Source: Gammaproteobacteria bacterium
Lineage (GTDB): Bacteria; Pseudomonadota; Gammaproteobacteria; Pseudomonadales; Pseudohongiellaceae
DNA: 46,689 nucleotides
Direction of reading: 5' to 3'
Assembly (NCBI GenBank): GCA_018401885.1
Contig: JAGYKB010000018.1
Span: 1-46,689, forward strand
This document shows, piece by piece, positions 7,603 to 17,460 of the stretch. Position numbers and translations under genes: made by a program. The first letter of the stretch is position 1, and every line of letters begins with the position of its first letter. The notes under the pieces were generated by a model, which searched no databases, had not been told where the DNA came from, and worked only from the letters and a program-made list of their open reading frames with translations.

Positions 7603-8103
7603 GTGACTCTCAACACGACGCTTGCACTGAGCCTCGGCAGTAATATCGATGCAAAGCGCAATATTCGACTTGCGCTGAACGCCTTGGCAAGCCAGTTCTC
7701 GAGTCTCAAACTTTCGCCTGTGTACGAAAGTGAGTCGATAGGCTTTGACGGCGACAACTTTCTAAATCTCGTTGTTGTTGTCGAGACAGATCTGAGTTTG
7801 GTGCTCGTGCAGGAATTTCTAAAGCAACTCGAAGAAAGTCAGGGACGCGATCGAACTCAGGCTAAGTTCTCGTCGCGGCCCATCGACGTCGATATACTTT
7901 TCTTCGGTAACGACGACGGGGCCTCACTCGGTATAGATCTTCCTCGCGAGGAGATCACTCGCAACGCCTTTGTTCTCTTGCCTTTAGCAAAACTGCTCCC
8001 CGATACACAGCACGCGCCAACCGGTAAAACTTACGCCGAGCTATGGGCGAGCTACGACAAAGACAGCCAAAAACTCTGGCCAATCGAGTTTGCGTGGCCA
8101 TAA
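7603..8103 (+). CDS. folK: 2-amino-4-hydroxy-6-hydroxymethyldihydropteridine pyrophosphokinase
   Basis: Transfers pyrophosphate from ATP to 6-hydroxymethyl-dihydropterin, the step before dihydropteroate synthase. Features seen in the 166-aa product are SLGSNIDAKRNI at the start, SPVYESESIGF, NLVVVVET, the E-x-x-x-GRDR pattern (EESQGRDRT), SRPIDVDILFF with the Mg-binding Asp pair, and the LPREEITRNAFVLLPLAKL pattern (LPHP-R-x-FVL in relatives). The start is GTG at 7603. Relatives often end near 160 aa, so it is full length. It converges with folM, leaving only 13 bp between stops and no evident terminator. Confidence 0.93.
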   Translation: MTLNTTLALSLGSNIDAKRNIRLALNALASQFSSLKLSPVYESESIGFDGDNFLNLVVVVETDLSLVLVQEFLKQLEESQGRDRTQAKFSSRPIDVDILFFGNDDGASLGIDLPREEITRNAFVLLPLAKLLPDTQHAPTGKTYAELWASYDKDSQKLWPIEFAWP

Positions 8104-8116
8104 GCGCCGCTTATTG

Positions 8117-8866
8117 CTACCGAAGGCTGCGACCGCCGTCGACTTTGATGGTCTGACCGGTGAGATAGGTCGCCTCGCAGGCAACGAAATACACTGTGTC
8201 GGCAATGTCTTGCACGCTGCCCAATTTGGCGAGCGGAATCCCTGCTAACATTTTTTGACGGCCGGCCTCAACGGCAGGATCGTCGTCGTCTTCGAGAGAC
8301 GGGGGCCACAGAATCGCGCCCGGTGAAACCCCGTTCGCCCGCACGTGAGGCGCAAGTTCGACGGCGAGTGATTTGGTCATCGCTTTGAGTCCTGCCTTTG
8401 CAATGCTGTAGATTGGATGTCTGGGCAAGGCGCGATCGGCGTGAGTGTCGGTAAGATTGACCACAGCGCCAGAATTGGCCGCGAGTTCTGTACTTAATTG
8501 CTGAGTCAGAAAATACGCGCCGCGCAGATTACTGCCGACGAGATCGTCCCACTGCGCCTGAGTCGATTCGCCGTATGTGGTGGGGTAAAACGACGAGGCA
8601 TTGTTAACGAGTACGTCCAGCCGGTTGTGGAAGGCGAGAACATCGTTGCCCAGCTTGCTTACAGACGCGTGGTCTGTCATTTCGGCGTGCCAACAGCTGG
8701 CTGAACCAGTGCGGATTGCGTTCAGCTCATCGACCAGCGCCTGCGCGGCAGTCACCGAGCTGCGGTAACTGATTGCAACGTCGAAGCCGCTGCGATGGAA
8801 AGTGCGCGCGATGCACGCACCGATGCGGATTGCGGCACCGGTGATTAAAACGACCTTAGCTGGCAT
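8117..8866 (-). CDS. folM: Short-chain dehydrogenase, likely pteridine/dihydromonapterin reductase (FolM type)
   Basis: A 249-aa SDR. The NADPH-binding TGAAIRIG (residues 10-17) is the TGx3RxG form found in pteridine reductases rather than the common TGxxxGxG. NNASSFYPT follows near 88-96, and the catalytic Y153-x3-K157 pair and a VDGG end are present. FolM reduces dihydromonapterin to the tetrahydro form and can back up folate reduction. The start at 8866 (MPAKVVLITG) has a strong AGAGGAG site and overlaps the cca stop by 11 bp, implying translational coupling. Its placement facing folB-folK fits a pterin role. Substrate is inferred from motif and context. Confidence 0.8.
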   Translation of the reverse strand: MPAKVVLITGAAIRIGACIARTFHRSGFDVAISYRSSVTAAQALVDELNAIRTGSASCWHAEMTDHASVSKLGNDVLAFHNRLDVLVNNASSFYPTTYGESTQAQWDDLVGSNLRGAYFLTQQLSTELAANSGAVVNLTDTHADRALPRHPIYSIAKAGLKAMTKSLAVELAPHVRANGVSPGAILWPPSLEDDDDPAVEAGRQKMLAGIPLAKLGSVQDIADTVYFVACEATYLTGQTIKVDGGRSLR

Positions 8867-10100
8867 GGTGCTCCTCTGAACGAAGTTGTGTAAGGCGTTC
8901 ATCAATCGCCGCACGTCTTAGCTCGCGCACGAAGGCGCCGATGTCAGCGGGATTAGCATTTTTTATCGCTGCGCCTACATCGATTCCCGTTGCCGCCTCG
9001 GCGAGAGTCTGAAGGAACGCGCGCTGGGGGTAATCGCGGTCTTCGAATCCGGTGCGCCCGCGCGCATCGGCCTCGCAGGCGAGCAAAAATTTATCGAGGC
9101 GTTCGGGTCGCCGAAAAACATCGATTGCTTCGAGCAGGGCAAGGGCTTTGTCGGCATCGACCTGCTCGAGCCTATGCAGTTTCGTGTGGTGCTCGCACAC
9201 GAGCGCTGCGAGTTTTGCAAAGTCGTTGGGTACCTTTAGGCGCGCAGCTATAGCGTCGAGCAGGGGCAAGCCTAAGGTCTCGTGCCCCGTGTGACTCGGC
9301 CAGAGCGCCCTGTCTGTGGCTCCTTTACCGACGTCGTGCACGAGCGTCGCATAGAGTACTTGCGGATCGTCGCTGAGCAGACGCGCCTGTTGCAGACACA
9401 TCAACAGGTGTACGCCAGTGTCAATTTCGGGATGGAATTTGGCCGGTTGTGGCACACCAAACAGCACGTCGATCTCCGGCAGCACAATGCCAAGCGCCTC
9501 GCAGTCTCGCAGTACAGTAACAAATGCCTCGGGACTTTTGCTCACCAGCGCCTTCGCGAGCTCTTGCCACACACGCTCGCTGACGAGGCTCGCCAGCTCG
9601 CCGCTGTGTACGATTTTTCGCATGATCGCATTGGTTTCGGGTGCAACACGAAAGCCGAGCGAGTGAAATCTCGCAGCGAAACGCGCGACTCGTAAAACCC
9701 GCAACGGATCCTCTTCGAACGCAGGCGAGACATGTCGCAAGACGCGAGCGGCGAGGTCGTCTTGGCCTTTATAGGGATCGATTAACTCGCCGTCGGCAGT
9801 TTCGGCAATGGCGTTGATGGTGAGGTCGCGGCGGGCAAGGTCTTGCTCAAGAGTGACCGTTTCGTTGGCATCGAAAACAAACCCCGTATGTCCCGGCGCA
9901 GTTTTTCGCTCCGTGCGGGCCAGTGCGTACTCTTCTTTAGTTTGTGGATGCAGAAAAACCGGAAAATCGTTGCCAACCTGAGCGAAACCTAAATCGAGCA
10001 TCTCGTTCTGGCGAGCTCCGACAACAACCCAGTCTCGATCCGTCACGGGAAGGCCAAGAAGTTTGTCGCGCACTGCGCCGCCCACCAAATAAATTTTCAT
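8856..10100 (-). CDS. cca: CCA-adding enzyme (multifunctional Cca)
   Basis: Adds or repairs the 3' CCA end of tRNAs. The 414-aa protein has the class II nucleotidyltransferase head (VGGAVRDKLLG, metal-binding D21 and D23 in TDRDW), RRDLTINAIA around 91-99 and the base-selecting EDPLRVLRVARFAAR helix. A C-terminal HD phosphohydrolase domain is present (H255-D256 in TLVHDVGKG, then EHHTKLHRL), so this is the longer, HD-bearing type known from gammaproteobacteria. It follows apaH by 9 bp and overlaps folM, making it part of the minus-strand run from lptD. Confidence 0.96.
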   Translation of the reverse strand: MKIYLVGGAVRDKLLGLPVTDRDWVVVGARQNEMLDLGFAQVGNDFPVFLHPQTKEEYALARTERKTAPGHTGFVFDANETVTLEQDLARRDLTINAIAETADGELIDPYKGQDDLAARVLRHVSPAFEEDPLRVLRVARFAARFHSLGFRVAPETNAIMRKIVHSGELASLVSERVWQELAKALVSKSPEAFVTVLRDCEALGIVLPEIDVLFGVPQPAKFHPEIDTGVHLLMCLQQARLLSDDPQVLYATLVHDVGKGATDRALWPSHTGHETLGLPLLDAIAARLKVPNDFAKLAALVCEHHTKLHRLEQVDADKALALLEAIDVFRRPERLDKFLLACEADARGRTGFEDRDYPQRAFLQTLAEAATGIDVGAAIKNANPADIGAFVRELRRAAIDERLTQLRSEEHHAS

Positions 10101-10109
10101 CGCCAGAGG

Positions 10110-10934
10110 TTACTTCTTTGAGTGAGCGAAGCGCTTGCCGTCTTCGAGGCGCAGCGCGGTAAGTTGTTGTCCCCACACAAAACCCGTGTCGAGGGCATGC
10201 ACACGAGGCTTGCCGGTATGCCCTTGCAGAGCCGCCCAGTGGCCGAAGAGTATCTGTGCCTCTGAGCTAATCTTCTCATACTTAAACCAAGGCTTGTAAC
10301 CGCGCGGTGCCATCGCAAGCCCTTCTTTCGCGCTTAGCTGCATATTGCCAATCGCATCGCAGTAACGCACGCGAGTGAGGTAGTTGGTGATGACGCGGAG
10401 TCTGTCGAGCCCTTCGAGGCCATCATGCCAGCGCCGCGGTCTATCGCCATACATGTGAGAGAGGTAAGCGCGGTAGTCATCACCCTGTAGAGCAAGCTCG
10501 ACTTCGGCGCCTAAAACCAGAGTTTTTTGAAGCGACCACTGTGGCGCAACGCCGGCGTGTAACATCACAAAATTCTGCAGGCCGCTTTGGGTCTCCACGC
10601 AGTCGAAGTAAACGAGCGGCTGTTTCCGCAACCAGTCAGCGAGCGCCTGCGCGTCGGGTGATTTGAGCAATTTTTGCAATGTATGCTTGCCGCGGCGTGG
10701 CGCACAGCCTTCCTGATTGGCAATAAAATGTAAATCGTGATTGCCCAAAACGATGCTGCAGTCTGTACCAAGGTCGCGTAAAAATCTCAGCGTGTCCAGC
10801 GAGCGAGGACCGCGATTAACGAGGTCTCCCACACACCATAGCTGATCTCTACCCGCCTTAAATTCGACTTTTTTAAGGAGTTTCCGCAGCCCTTTGTAGC
10901 AGCCCTGAATGTCGCCAACAACGTATGTGCTCAT
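10110..10934 (-). CDS. apaH: Bis(5'-nucleosyl)-tetraphosphatase, symmetrical (ApaH)
   Basis: Hydrolyses Ap4A to two ADP, and in E. coli removes Np4 caps from RNA. The 274-aa calcineurin-like phosphoesterase shows the three metal motifs in order: GDIQGCYKGL (from residue 7), GDLVNRGPRSL (36-46) and GNHDLHF (64-70). A later LHAGVAPQW is also present. Length agrees with the family. It follows apaG by 83 bp, as in the surA-pdxA-rsmA-apaG-apaH cluster of many gammaproteobacteria. Confidence 0.97.
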   Translation of the reverse strand: MSTYVVGDIQGCYKGLRKLLKKVEFKAGRDQLWCVGDLVNRGPRSLDTLRFLRDLGTDCSIVLGNHDLHFIANQEGCAPRRGKHTLQKLLKSPDAQALADWLRKQPLVYFDCVETQSGLQNFVMLHAGVAPQWSLQKTLVLGAEVELALQGDDYRAYLSHMYGDRPRRWHDGLEGLDRLRVITNYLTRVRYCDAIGNMQLSAKEGLAMAPRGYKPWFKYEKISSEAQILFGHWAALQGHTGKPRVHALDTGFVWGQQLTALRLEDGKRFAHSKK

Positions 10935-11017
10935 AGTTTATTAGTAGCGGTAGGTGCGGCAAGGACTTTAGCCATCGCAGAGAGATGTCGTATCAGAGTG
11001 AGCGCAAATGTGTAGGG

Positions 11018-11440
11018 TTAATGAACAGAGTCGGGGAGGCTTAGCAGAAACGGAGGGATGTCTGCTAAGAAGCGTTCGCCGCTCTGAGTGATCATCTCGT
11101 AGTCACCGCGCATCGTCCCAAAGGGCGTCTGCAACATCGCGCCGCTCGTGTAATGAAACGACTGACCCGGAGCGATATGCGGTTTCTGCCCAATCACCCC
11201 TTCGCCGGCGACCTCTTGTACCTCGTCGTTATCGTCGACGATCAGCCAGCGCCGCGCAATAAGTTGTACGCTCTGCCTACCGTTGTTGGTTATATGCACC
11301 GTATAGGCAAACGCATACTGTGAGGTCGCAGGGCTCGACTGAGCGGCAAGATATTGGGTGATTACTTTAATCTCGATCGTGCTACGCAGAGCCGCAGCGG
11401 CAATAGGTGATCGAGGTAATTCGTTTACAGTATCGGTCAT
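11018..11440 (-). CDS. apaG: ApaG domain protein (DUF525)
   Basis: A 140-aa protein with the ApaG fold pattern: EIKVITQYLAAQSSP near the start, YTVHITNNG, AEGVIGQ-like EVAGEGVIGQKPHIAPGQ and YTSGAMLQTPFGTMRGDYEM. It lacks any catalytic signature; the fold is FN3-like and the role (possibly linked to Mg2+/Co2+ tolerance or binding partners) is not well defined. It overlaps the end of rsmA by 4 bp (ATGA), so it is translationally coupled to it. The N-terminal 20 residues before the conserved part are a little longer than E. coli ApaG (125 aa). Confidence 0.92.
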   Translation of the reverse strand: MTDTVNELPRSPIAAAALRSTIEIKVITQYLAAQSSPATSQYAFAYTVHITNNGRQSVQLIARRWLIVDDNDEVQEVAGEGVIGQKPHIAPGQSFHYTSGAMLQTPFGTMRGDYEMITQSGERFLADIPPFLLSLPDSVH

Positions 11441-12261
11441 GCGGCGTTGTCCGTGATAGCGTCGCTTATTAGTACGTAGTCTTTGAGACTTAGGTTCTCT
11501 GGGCGCTGGGTAACGTCGATTGGCAGGGTGGCGAAAACCGCGTCACTCACGAGTGTCTTCAGGCTGTTACGCAGTGTTTTACGGCGCTGATTAAACGCGG
11601 TACGAATCACATTCTGCAGCGTATTCACATCGCGCGCGGCAATTGGCATGGTGCGATGAGGGCGCAGCCGGACTATCGCAGAACTTACTTTGGGCTGAGG
11701 TGTAAACGCGGTCGAGGGGACGTTAAACAAATGCTCGATTTCACAGAAATACTGCAGCATCAGACCGAGGCGACCGTAGTTTTTGTCGCCGACACCTGCT
11801 GCCATTCGCTGCACGACTTCGAGCTGTAGCATAAAAACCATGTCGTCTATCGATTGGTTAAAGCGCAAAAGATGAAACAGTACCGGCGTCGAAATATTGT
11901 AGGGGAGATTGCCAATTACACGCAGCGAATGAGGCGCAGGGTCTAGACTGTCTAACTCAAATTTGAGGACGTCTTGCTTATGGATAGTAACGTGAGGCTC
12001 TCCCTCGTAACGCGCGATGAGAAAATCCGCGAGATCTCGGTCTAGTTCGACACAGTCGAGGCACGCACCGACAGCAGCTAGATGCTCAGTAAGGGCGCCT
12101 TGACCCGGTCCGATCTCGAGAAGGCGATCACCTGGTTGAGGTGCAACTGCGTCGATAATGCGCTGGATAACCGCTTGGTCGTGTAAGAAATTTTGTCCGA
12201 AGCGTTTTCGCGGCGTGTGGTTGAGGCCGTTGTTCAGCTTGCGTGCCGAGGGATTAGTCAT
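11437..12261 (-). CDS. rsmA: 16S rRNA (adenine1518/1519-N6)-dimethyltransferase RsmA
   Basis: Dimethylates two adjacent adenines in the 3' hairpin of 16S rRNA, a late check in 30S assembly. The 274-aa protein has KRFGQNFLHD at the start, the SAM motif I LEIGPGQGALTEHL, the acidic VELDRDL and the catalytic NLPYNIS. The C-terminal helical domain has FNQRRKTLRNSLK. The start was placed at ATG 12261 (MTNPSARK). A GTG 13 codons upstream is open but has no better ribosome site and adds no conserved residues. It lies between pdxA and apaG. Confidence 0.96.
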   Translation of the reverse strand: MTNPSARKLNNGLNHTPRKRFGQNFLHDQAVIQRIIDAVAPQPGDRLLEIGPGQGALTEHLAAVGACLDCVELDRDLADFLIARYEGEPHVTIHKQDVLKFELDSLDPAPHSLRVIGNLPYNISTPVLFHLLRFNQSIDDMVFMLQLEVVQRMAAGVGDKNYGRLGLMLQYFCEIEHLFNVPSTAFTPQPKVSSAIVRLRPHRTMPIAARDVNTLQNVIRTAFNQRRKTLRNSLKTLVSDAVFATLPIDVTQRPENLSLKDYVLISDAITDNAA

Positions 12262-12360
12262 AAGCTGGATATCTTTCTCTGTCTTTAGTGAGACTCGCAC
12301 AGCTCATTGAGGTGAGCGAAAATTAACGGGACGCCACGCTCGCATCCTCCGCGTGATATG

Positions 12361-13359
12361 TTACACGCGCCGTGACTGCCAATGAGTGGCCATCCTTCTC
12401 GCTGTCTCGATCGCGTACGCGAGGCTCCCGCTGCTCGCGGTACCCTTGCCTGCGAGATCTAGTGCGGTGCCGTGGTCTACCGAGGTGCGCACGATGGGCA
12501 GCCCTAGCGTGACATTTACTGCAGCGCCGAAGCCCTTAAATTTGAGTACCGGTAAACCTTGGTCGTGAAACATCGACAGCACTGCATCGGCGGTGTCTAA
12601 GTGTCTTGGTGTAAATAGCGTGTCGGCGGGAAGTGGGCCAACGAGAGCGATACCGCGCGCCCTTAATCTGTTGAGCACGGGCTCGATGATGTCTATTTCT
12701 TCACGTCCGAGATGGCCACCTTCGCCCGCATGCGGATTGAGTCCGCAGACGACGATTCGCGGATTCTCAATGCCGAATTTAGCGGTGAGATCGGCATCGA
12801 GAATCTCGATAATCTGCGTGAGTGACGCTTGTGTGATCGCCGCAGGCACTTCGGCGAGTGGCAGGTGTGTCGTTGCCAGCGCGACACGCAAACCTTCGGT
12901 TGCAAGCATCATGACGGTCAATTCACAGCCGCAACGCTGCGCTAAAAATTCAGTATGGCCGCTAAACGCGATACCAGATTCGTTAATCACGCCCTTGTGC
13001 ACGGGGCCAGTGACGAGGGCGTCGAAATCACCGGCAAGGGTTGCATCGGTTGCCACGCGTAGTGTCTCTAAGACATAGGCAGCGTTTCGGCGGTCGAGTT
13101 CGCCTGTGTGGACGGGGACTTTTAACGAGAGAGGTAAAACACTCAGCGTTCCAGGCTGGGTAGCGCGCTCCGGCTTAGTCGCGTCGAAGGGGAAGAGTGT
13201 AAGCGGTAAACCAAGATCCCCCGCTCGGTCACGCAACAGCTGCGGGTCGGCAATAACGACGAGTTCCGTATCAGCAGGCGGTTGCTGACAGAGCTGAATG
13301 CAGAGATCGGGGCCGATGCCCGCGGGCTCCCCGGGGGTGAGCGCGATTCGTTGAGTCAC
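12361..13359 (-). CDS. pdxA: 4-hydroxythreonine-4-phosphate dehydrogenase PdxA
   Basis: Oxidises 4-phosphohydroxy-L-threonine in the DXP-dependent pyridoxal 5'-phosphate pathway. The 332-aa protein shows the family markers [12 protein letters not shown] near the start, [31 protein letters not shown] with metal-binding His and the C-terminal HDQGLPVLK and [14 protein letters not shown]. It lies 14 bp after surA, matching the conserved lptD-surA-pdxA-rsmA order. Confidence 0.97.
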   Translation of the reverse strand: MTQRIALTPGEPAGIGPDLCIQLCQQPPADTELVVIADPQLLRDRAGDLGLPLTLFPFDATKPERATQPGTLSVLPLSLKVPVHTGELDRRNAAYVLETLRVATDATLAGDFDALVTGPVHKGVINESGIAFSGHTEFLAQRCGCELTVMMLATEGLRVALATTHLPLAEVPAAITQASLTQIIEILDADLTAKFGIENPRIVVCGLNPHAGEGGHLGREEIDIIEPVLNRLRARGIALVGPLPADTLFTPRHLDTADAVLSMFHDQGLPVLKFKGFGAAVNVTLGLPIVRTSVDHGTALDLAGKGTASSGSLAYAIETARRMATHWQSRRV

Positions 13360-13373
13360 TGAGGCGCTCCAAG

Positions 13374-14681
13374 CTAGTCTATTAATTCGACGAAGGCGTC
13401 TTCTCGAATTTCTATAAGCCAGTTTTCGAGTTCGAGTTCGAACTTTCGATTGCGCAGCGCATTTGCCGCTTGATTGCGGGTGAACTCGCGGCTCAAATCT
13501 TGCAGTCGACGACCTTCAACGCGCGCGACGTGCCAGCCAACCTGCGATCTGAACGGCTCGCTAACGCCATCGATTTCGAGTGCATCAACTACCTGCTCCA
13601 TTTCGGGAGGCATACCGCCCTCGTTTACCCAATCAAGATCACCGCCGCCGACAACTGAAGAGGCATCGTCCGAATTCTGTCGAGCGATAGCTGCGAAATC
13701 CTCGCCGTCGAGGATACGTTGGTGGATTCTGCGAATTTCGGCTTCCGTCTGCGCCTCGTCGCGAATTTCGTTCGGCGACAGCATAATGTGACGTACGCGG
13801 GTTTGATTAACAAACTGCTCGGTGCCGCCTTGTTTGTCGACAAGTTGAATAATGTGCAGGCCGTTGCCCGCCTCGATAGGGCCTTCGACTTCGCCAATTT
13901 CCATCTCGACGACGATATCGGAGAAGAGGCTCGGTAGTTGTTTCGCCTTGCGCCAGCCTAATTCGGCGCCGCCAATTTCGATCGCCGTATTCTGCCGCGC
14001 CGCAGCGCGGGCTGCAGCGAGTGGGAAATCGTCATCGATGCGGGAGATCAGGTCGGCCGCAAGACGTTGTTTCTCTGCTTTTTTCTCTGGTGTATCCGCA
14101 GCGCTAAACGGAATAAGCAGGTCGTCGACAAAATAGTCGGCGGCCATTAGTTCGCGACCCATTTCTGAATTAAGAAAATTGTCGATCTCTTGCTCCGTGA
14201 TCTTGATGCGCCGGTTTACCATGCCGCGCTGTAATTCTTGCATCGTCATCTGCTTACGCACCTGCTCGCGCGTTTGCAGATAGACACCGTTTTCCTCGAG
14301 CGCGTTGACGTATTGATCGAAGGTTAGGTTGTTGTTGCTTGCCATATTACCGAGCACGCGATTGATCGTGTCGTCGTCATAGCGAATGCTGACGCGGTTA
14401 GCGAGTTGCATCTGAATGTTCTCGACTATCAGCGCCTCAAGAATGTCCGACTCGAATTGCTCTCGATCTTCCGGTAGCGGCTGCCCGCTGCGCTGCGCCG
14501 CTGCAGTAATTTCGATAATCCGCTCATCGAGTTCGCTTTTTAACACGACGTCATCGTCGACGATCGCAATAATTTTATCGAGCAACACACGCTGGGCAGT
14601 CGCGAAGGGCGCGGCAATTAGTAGAAGTAGCAGCGCGCCGATGACAAAGAGGATGCGGCGGTTCACATTGTTATCATTCAT
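13374..14681 (-). CDS. surA: Periplasmic chaperone and peptidyl-prolyl isomerase SurA
   Basis: Escorts unfolded outer-membrane proteins, LptD among them, across the periplasm to the BAM complex. The 435-aa precursor has a signal peptide (Arg-containing start, then [15 protein letters not shown], cleavage after ATA near residue 29). The SurA N-domain follows ([18 protein letters not shown]). Two parvulin domains come next: the first roughly 175-280, the second about 285-385 with TRVRHIML and [15 protein letters not shown]. It sits directly downstream of lptD, its own client. Confidence 0.96.
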   Translation of the reverse strand: MNDNNVNRRILFVIGALLLLLIAAPFATAQRVLLDKIIAIVDDDVVLKSELDERIIEITAAAQRSGQPLPEDREQFESDILEALIVENIQMQLANRVSIRYDDDTINRVLGNMASNNNLTFDQYVNALEENGVYLQTREQVRKQMTMQELQRGMVNRRIKITEQEIDNFLNSEMGRELMAADYFVDDLLIPFSAADTPEKKAEKQRLAADLISRIDDDFPLAAARAAARQNTAIEIGGAELGWRKAKQLPSLFSDIVVEMEIGEVEGPIEAGNGLHIIQLVDKQGGTEQFVNQTRVRHIMLSPNEIRDEAQTEAEIRRIHQRILDGEDFAAIARQNSDDASSVVGGGDLDWVNEGGMPPEMEQVVDALEIDGVSEPFRSQVGWHVARVEGRRLQDLSREFTRNQAANALRNRKFELELENWLIEIREDAFVELID

Positions 14682-14769
14682 AGGGTAACCATTTGTAAAT
14701 TAGTCTCTCGAGCATTCTGCTGTCGCCGAGGTAGTGTATCGCATTGAAGGTTACGGCGCGGCGGCTATT

Positions 14770-17460
14770 TTAGCGTTCCGCGTCGTAGCCCTGAATCCCT
14801 TCGGTGAGGAGGCTATCTAGGCCGCCACCGGTAAGATTGCCGAGTCCCACTAGAGTGAACTGAACAAAAATGCCGCGGTTGGGCTCAAAATTGCGCACAA
14901 ACAGCTCGTTTTCATTAATCCATTCGCGGGCCACAAGGCGAATCTTTGCGCAGCAGTTGCTGTATTCGACTCCGGTGAAGCTCTCTAGGTTCCGTGCATT
15001 GCTGTGATCGTAGTTCCAGCGCGCCAGTATCTTCCAATTCGTTGCTAGTGGCCAGACTGCCGAAAAATCGGTCTGCCGAATATGCGGGTCGATAGCTCCA
15101 TCGATTGCCGGTGGCAGCACTAGATTCGGCGAACTAACGAGATTGCGCTCGCGGTAGGCCAGATTGACTAGATGCGACGAGTCACGGCGATAACGAATCT
15201 GCACACGCCCCTCGATAACCTGCTGTGTCTCCTCGTCCCACTGTACGTCGGTTAAGAAACGCCAACGATCCGTTGGCGCGTAAAAACCCTCGGCGGCGAT
15301 AGCAGAGCCGTCTGCGGTAGTTGAGTACCGCGGCGCCCAGTTTTGTAGCGGATTGGCGAGGTCTACAAGACGGTCTTCGAAATAAATGATTTGGCCAAGG
15401 CTCGCGCGGGCTCGTTCGCGGCCAGCAGTGTCTAGCAGGCGCGTGGTAAGCGCCGCACTTACCTGTCGGGCGTTGCTCACGCGATCGCCACCGGCGAAGC
15501 GCTCATCGCGGAACAGTTGGGCGAAACTAAAATTGAGTTCGGACGAGTCGAACAGCGGAATTTCGCTCTGCTCGGCGAAGCCGCTGTCGAGCGCATAAAA
15601 GCGAGGCTCCAGCGTCTGCGCCCAGCCTCTGCCGGTCGTGCGTTCAAAAATAAGGCCGGTATCGAGACTATTTACCGACACGCCGAAATCGGGTGAATCG
15701 GCCGTGCCGAGTGCCTGTTTGTCGAGGCTGTAGCTGCGCTGCAGGTATTTGCTTTTCGCGCGAATGAACCAGCCCGGGCGCTCGGCGCTCCAGCTGATCT
15801 CCGGTTCGAGGTTCACACGAGTGCCCGTGACAAGCGCGCCGGCATCGATTTTTGCTTGGCTTAGTAGGCTCTCTTCGAGCGTGCGATCGAAAGCCGTTGC
15901 CTCGCCGGCAAAGGCGATACGAAAGCCAGCGCCAAGCGGGATCTGTGAGGCCAATGTAAACTGCGGCAAGCGATCGAAGGGTTTATTGATATCCAATGCG
16001 GCCGCAAACGGATCGATAATCTGAAGGCGCTGAGCATTAATGCCTGCACGCAGATAATCGTTTCTAAAATCTATCCTAGCTTGACGGTTGAGGTGGGTCT
16101 GGCTCGAAAGATTGAGGCCGCCGTTACCGAAATCGAAAAAATAGTCGTTATCGCTCACTGCGTTGTAGTCGACATAAGTCGAGAAACCGTTGCCAAACTG
16201 GCCCTGATGCTCGAAGCCTACGAACCATCGATTTTCTTGTGACGGCGATTCGGAGCCCAGTGTGTCGGCGGTTGCTGGATCGAAAAATTTGTCGCCTCCA
16301 AGATAGGACGCATTGAGCGTATTCATCGAGGTTTTTGCCAGATAGCGGAATTCCGCGCCGAGCATTGCGCCCCGGTCGCTAAGCAGTCGCGGGCTAAACG
16401 TCGCATCCATCTGTGGCGCAAGATTGAGGTAGTAAGGTATCTCTATGTCGACTCCGCCAGTGCGGCTAGAACCAATGCTTGGCGGCAGCAGTCCGCTTAG
16501 GCGCTGATCGCCAATGGGAAATTGTACCGTGCCTGGGTAATAAAAAAGGGGGATATCGCGTATGCGTAGGCTCATCGCCTTTGCGCGGCCACGGCCGATT
16601 GCTTGGTCGAGTTCGAAGGCATCGGCTCGCAAAACCCAAAACTCATTGCCGGGTTCGCAGCGGCTGAACTCTCCGTTGTCGAGCATGATCAGGCCTGTTT
16701 CTGAATCGTAATCGATTGTCTTTGCGGCACCGTGAATGCCGCTGCTATGTAGCACATAGTGTGCGGCATCTACGGTATTGCGCCCGCTGCCTGAGTCGAT
16801 AAACGCTTCGTTTCCGCGCAGCAATACGCCGGGTTCGCGGAAGGCGATATCGCCGCGTAAACTCACTGTGTTGGCGTCGCGATCGAGGGTTGTTTGCGCC
16901 GACGTCTCGGTGCCACGATTAGTAATTGTACGTGCGCCCTGTACAACAGTGACCTCGCCGCGAAGATCTATGCTGCTCGCTGCGCGCTGGCTTAGGCCAT
17001 CACTCGAAATGAACTGTGTCGTGATTCTTGCGCCGTCCTCATCAGCAGCGAGGCGATTACTTTTGTCGGTATGAGAACTACTCCTCAGCGCTGCCTCGGC
17101 TTGCGGATCGATAAAGCCACCGCAGCAGTCGTCGGGGAGCGCTGCGCGCTGCGCAGGCGTCATTGCCTCGCGGGCGACCCAATCGAGGCGGGTGGGGTTG
17201 TCATTCCCGATTGCATTATCCGGTGTCGAGGCGACTACCGAGGTGTCCGCGCGTGAAGGCGGAATCCTCGGGTCGGCTCGGTTGTCGTCTTGGCCCGTCT
17301 CACAGATCCATCCGTCGCCAGCGGCATTGGCGACGCAGCTCACGCGCGGTGCATTACTCGTCTGACCGAAGGCCGGAGTGGCTTGAAGAGCAGCAAGGGT
17401 AAAACCGAGGATCGCGAGCGTTTGGCAAGCGCGAGTCGCGCGCGCATTCCGAGCCGCCAT
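14770..17460 (-). CDS. lptD: LPS-assembly outer-membrane protein LptD
   Basis: Beta-barrel that, with LptE, inserts lipopolysaccharide into the outer leaflet. With the start at 17460 (896 aa) it has a signal peptide (MAARNARATR, then hydrophobic TLAILGFTLAALQ). Next come an N-terminal cysteine pair (C42, C53), a segment LDWVAREAMTP...CCGGFIDP (C112, C113) and an OstA/LptA-like jellyroll (GEVTVVQGARTI, LLRGNEAFIDS). LptD hallmarks such as IPLFYYPGTVQFPI and LSGLLPPSIGSS are present, followed by a barrel ending with the C836-C837 pair used for inter-domain disulfides. Starts further upstream are open (to 17589), but only the chosen one begins with a good signal peptide; its ribosome site is mediocre. 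It heads the run to folM. Confidence 0.94.
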   Translation of the reverse strand: MAARNARATRACQTLAILGFTLAALQATPAFGQTSNAPRVSCVANAAGDGWICETGQDDNRADPRIPPSRADTSVVASTPDNAIGNDNPTRLDWVAREAMTPAQRAALPDDCCGGFIDPQAEAALRSSSHTDKSNRLAADEDGARITTQFISSDGLSQRAASSIDLRGEVTVVQGARTITNRGTETSAQTTLDRDANTVSLRGDIAFREPGVLLRGNEAFIDSGSGRNTVDAAHYVLHSSGIHGAAKTIDYDSETGLIMLDNGEFSRCEPGNEFWVLRADAFELDQAIGRGRAKAMSLRIRDIPLFYYPGTVQFPIGDQRLSGLLPPSIGSSRTGGVDIEIPYYLNLAPQMDATFSPRLLSDRGAMLGAEFRYLAKTSMNTLNASYLGGDKFFDPATADTLGSESPSQENRWFVGFEHQGQFGNGFSTYVDYNAVSDNDYFFDFGNGGLNLSSQTHLNRQARIDFRNDYLRAGINAQRLQIIDPFAAALDINKPFDRLPQFTLASQIPLGAGFRIAFAGEATAFDRTLEESLLSQAKIDAGALVTGTRVNLEPEISWSAERPGWFIRAKSKYLQRSYSLDKQALGTADSPDFGVSVNSLDTGLIFERTTGRGWAQTLEPRFYALDSGFAEQSEIPLFDSSELNFSFAQLFRDERFAGGDRVSNARQVSAALTTRLLDTAGRERARASLGQIIYFEDRLVDLANPLQNWAPRYSTTADGSAIAAEGFYAPTDRWRFLTDVQWDEETQQVIEGRVQIRYRRDSSHLVNLAYRERNLVSSPNLVLPPAIDGAIDPHIRQTDFSAVWPLATNWKILARWNYDHSNARNLESFTGVEYSNCCAKIRLVAREWINENELFVRNFEPNRGIFVQFTLVGLGNLTGGGLDSLLTEGIQGYDAER

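Noticed and set aside
9282..9695. 137-aa plus-strand open frame within cca
   Set aside because: Antisense shadow of a well-conserved gene; no ribosome site or domain.
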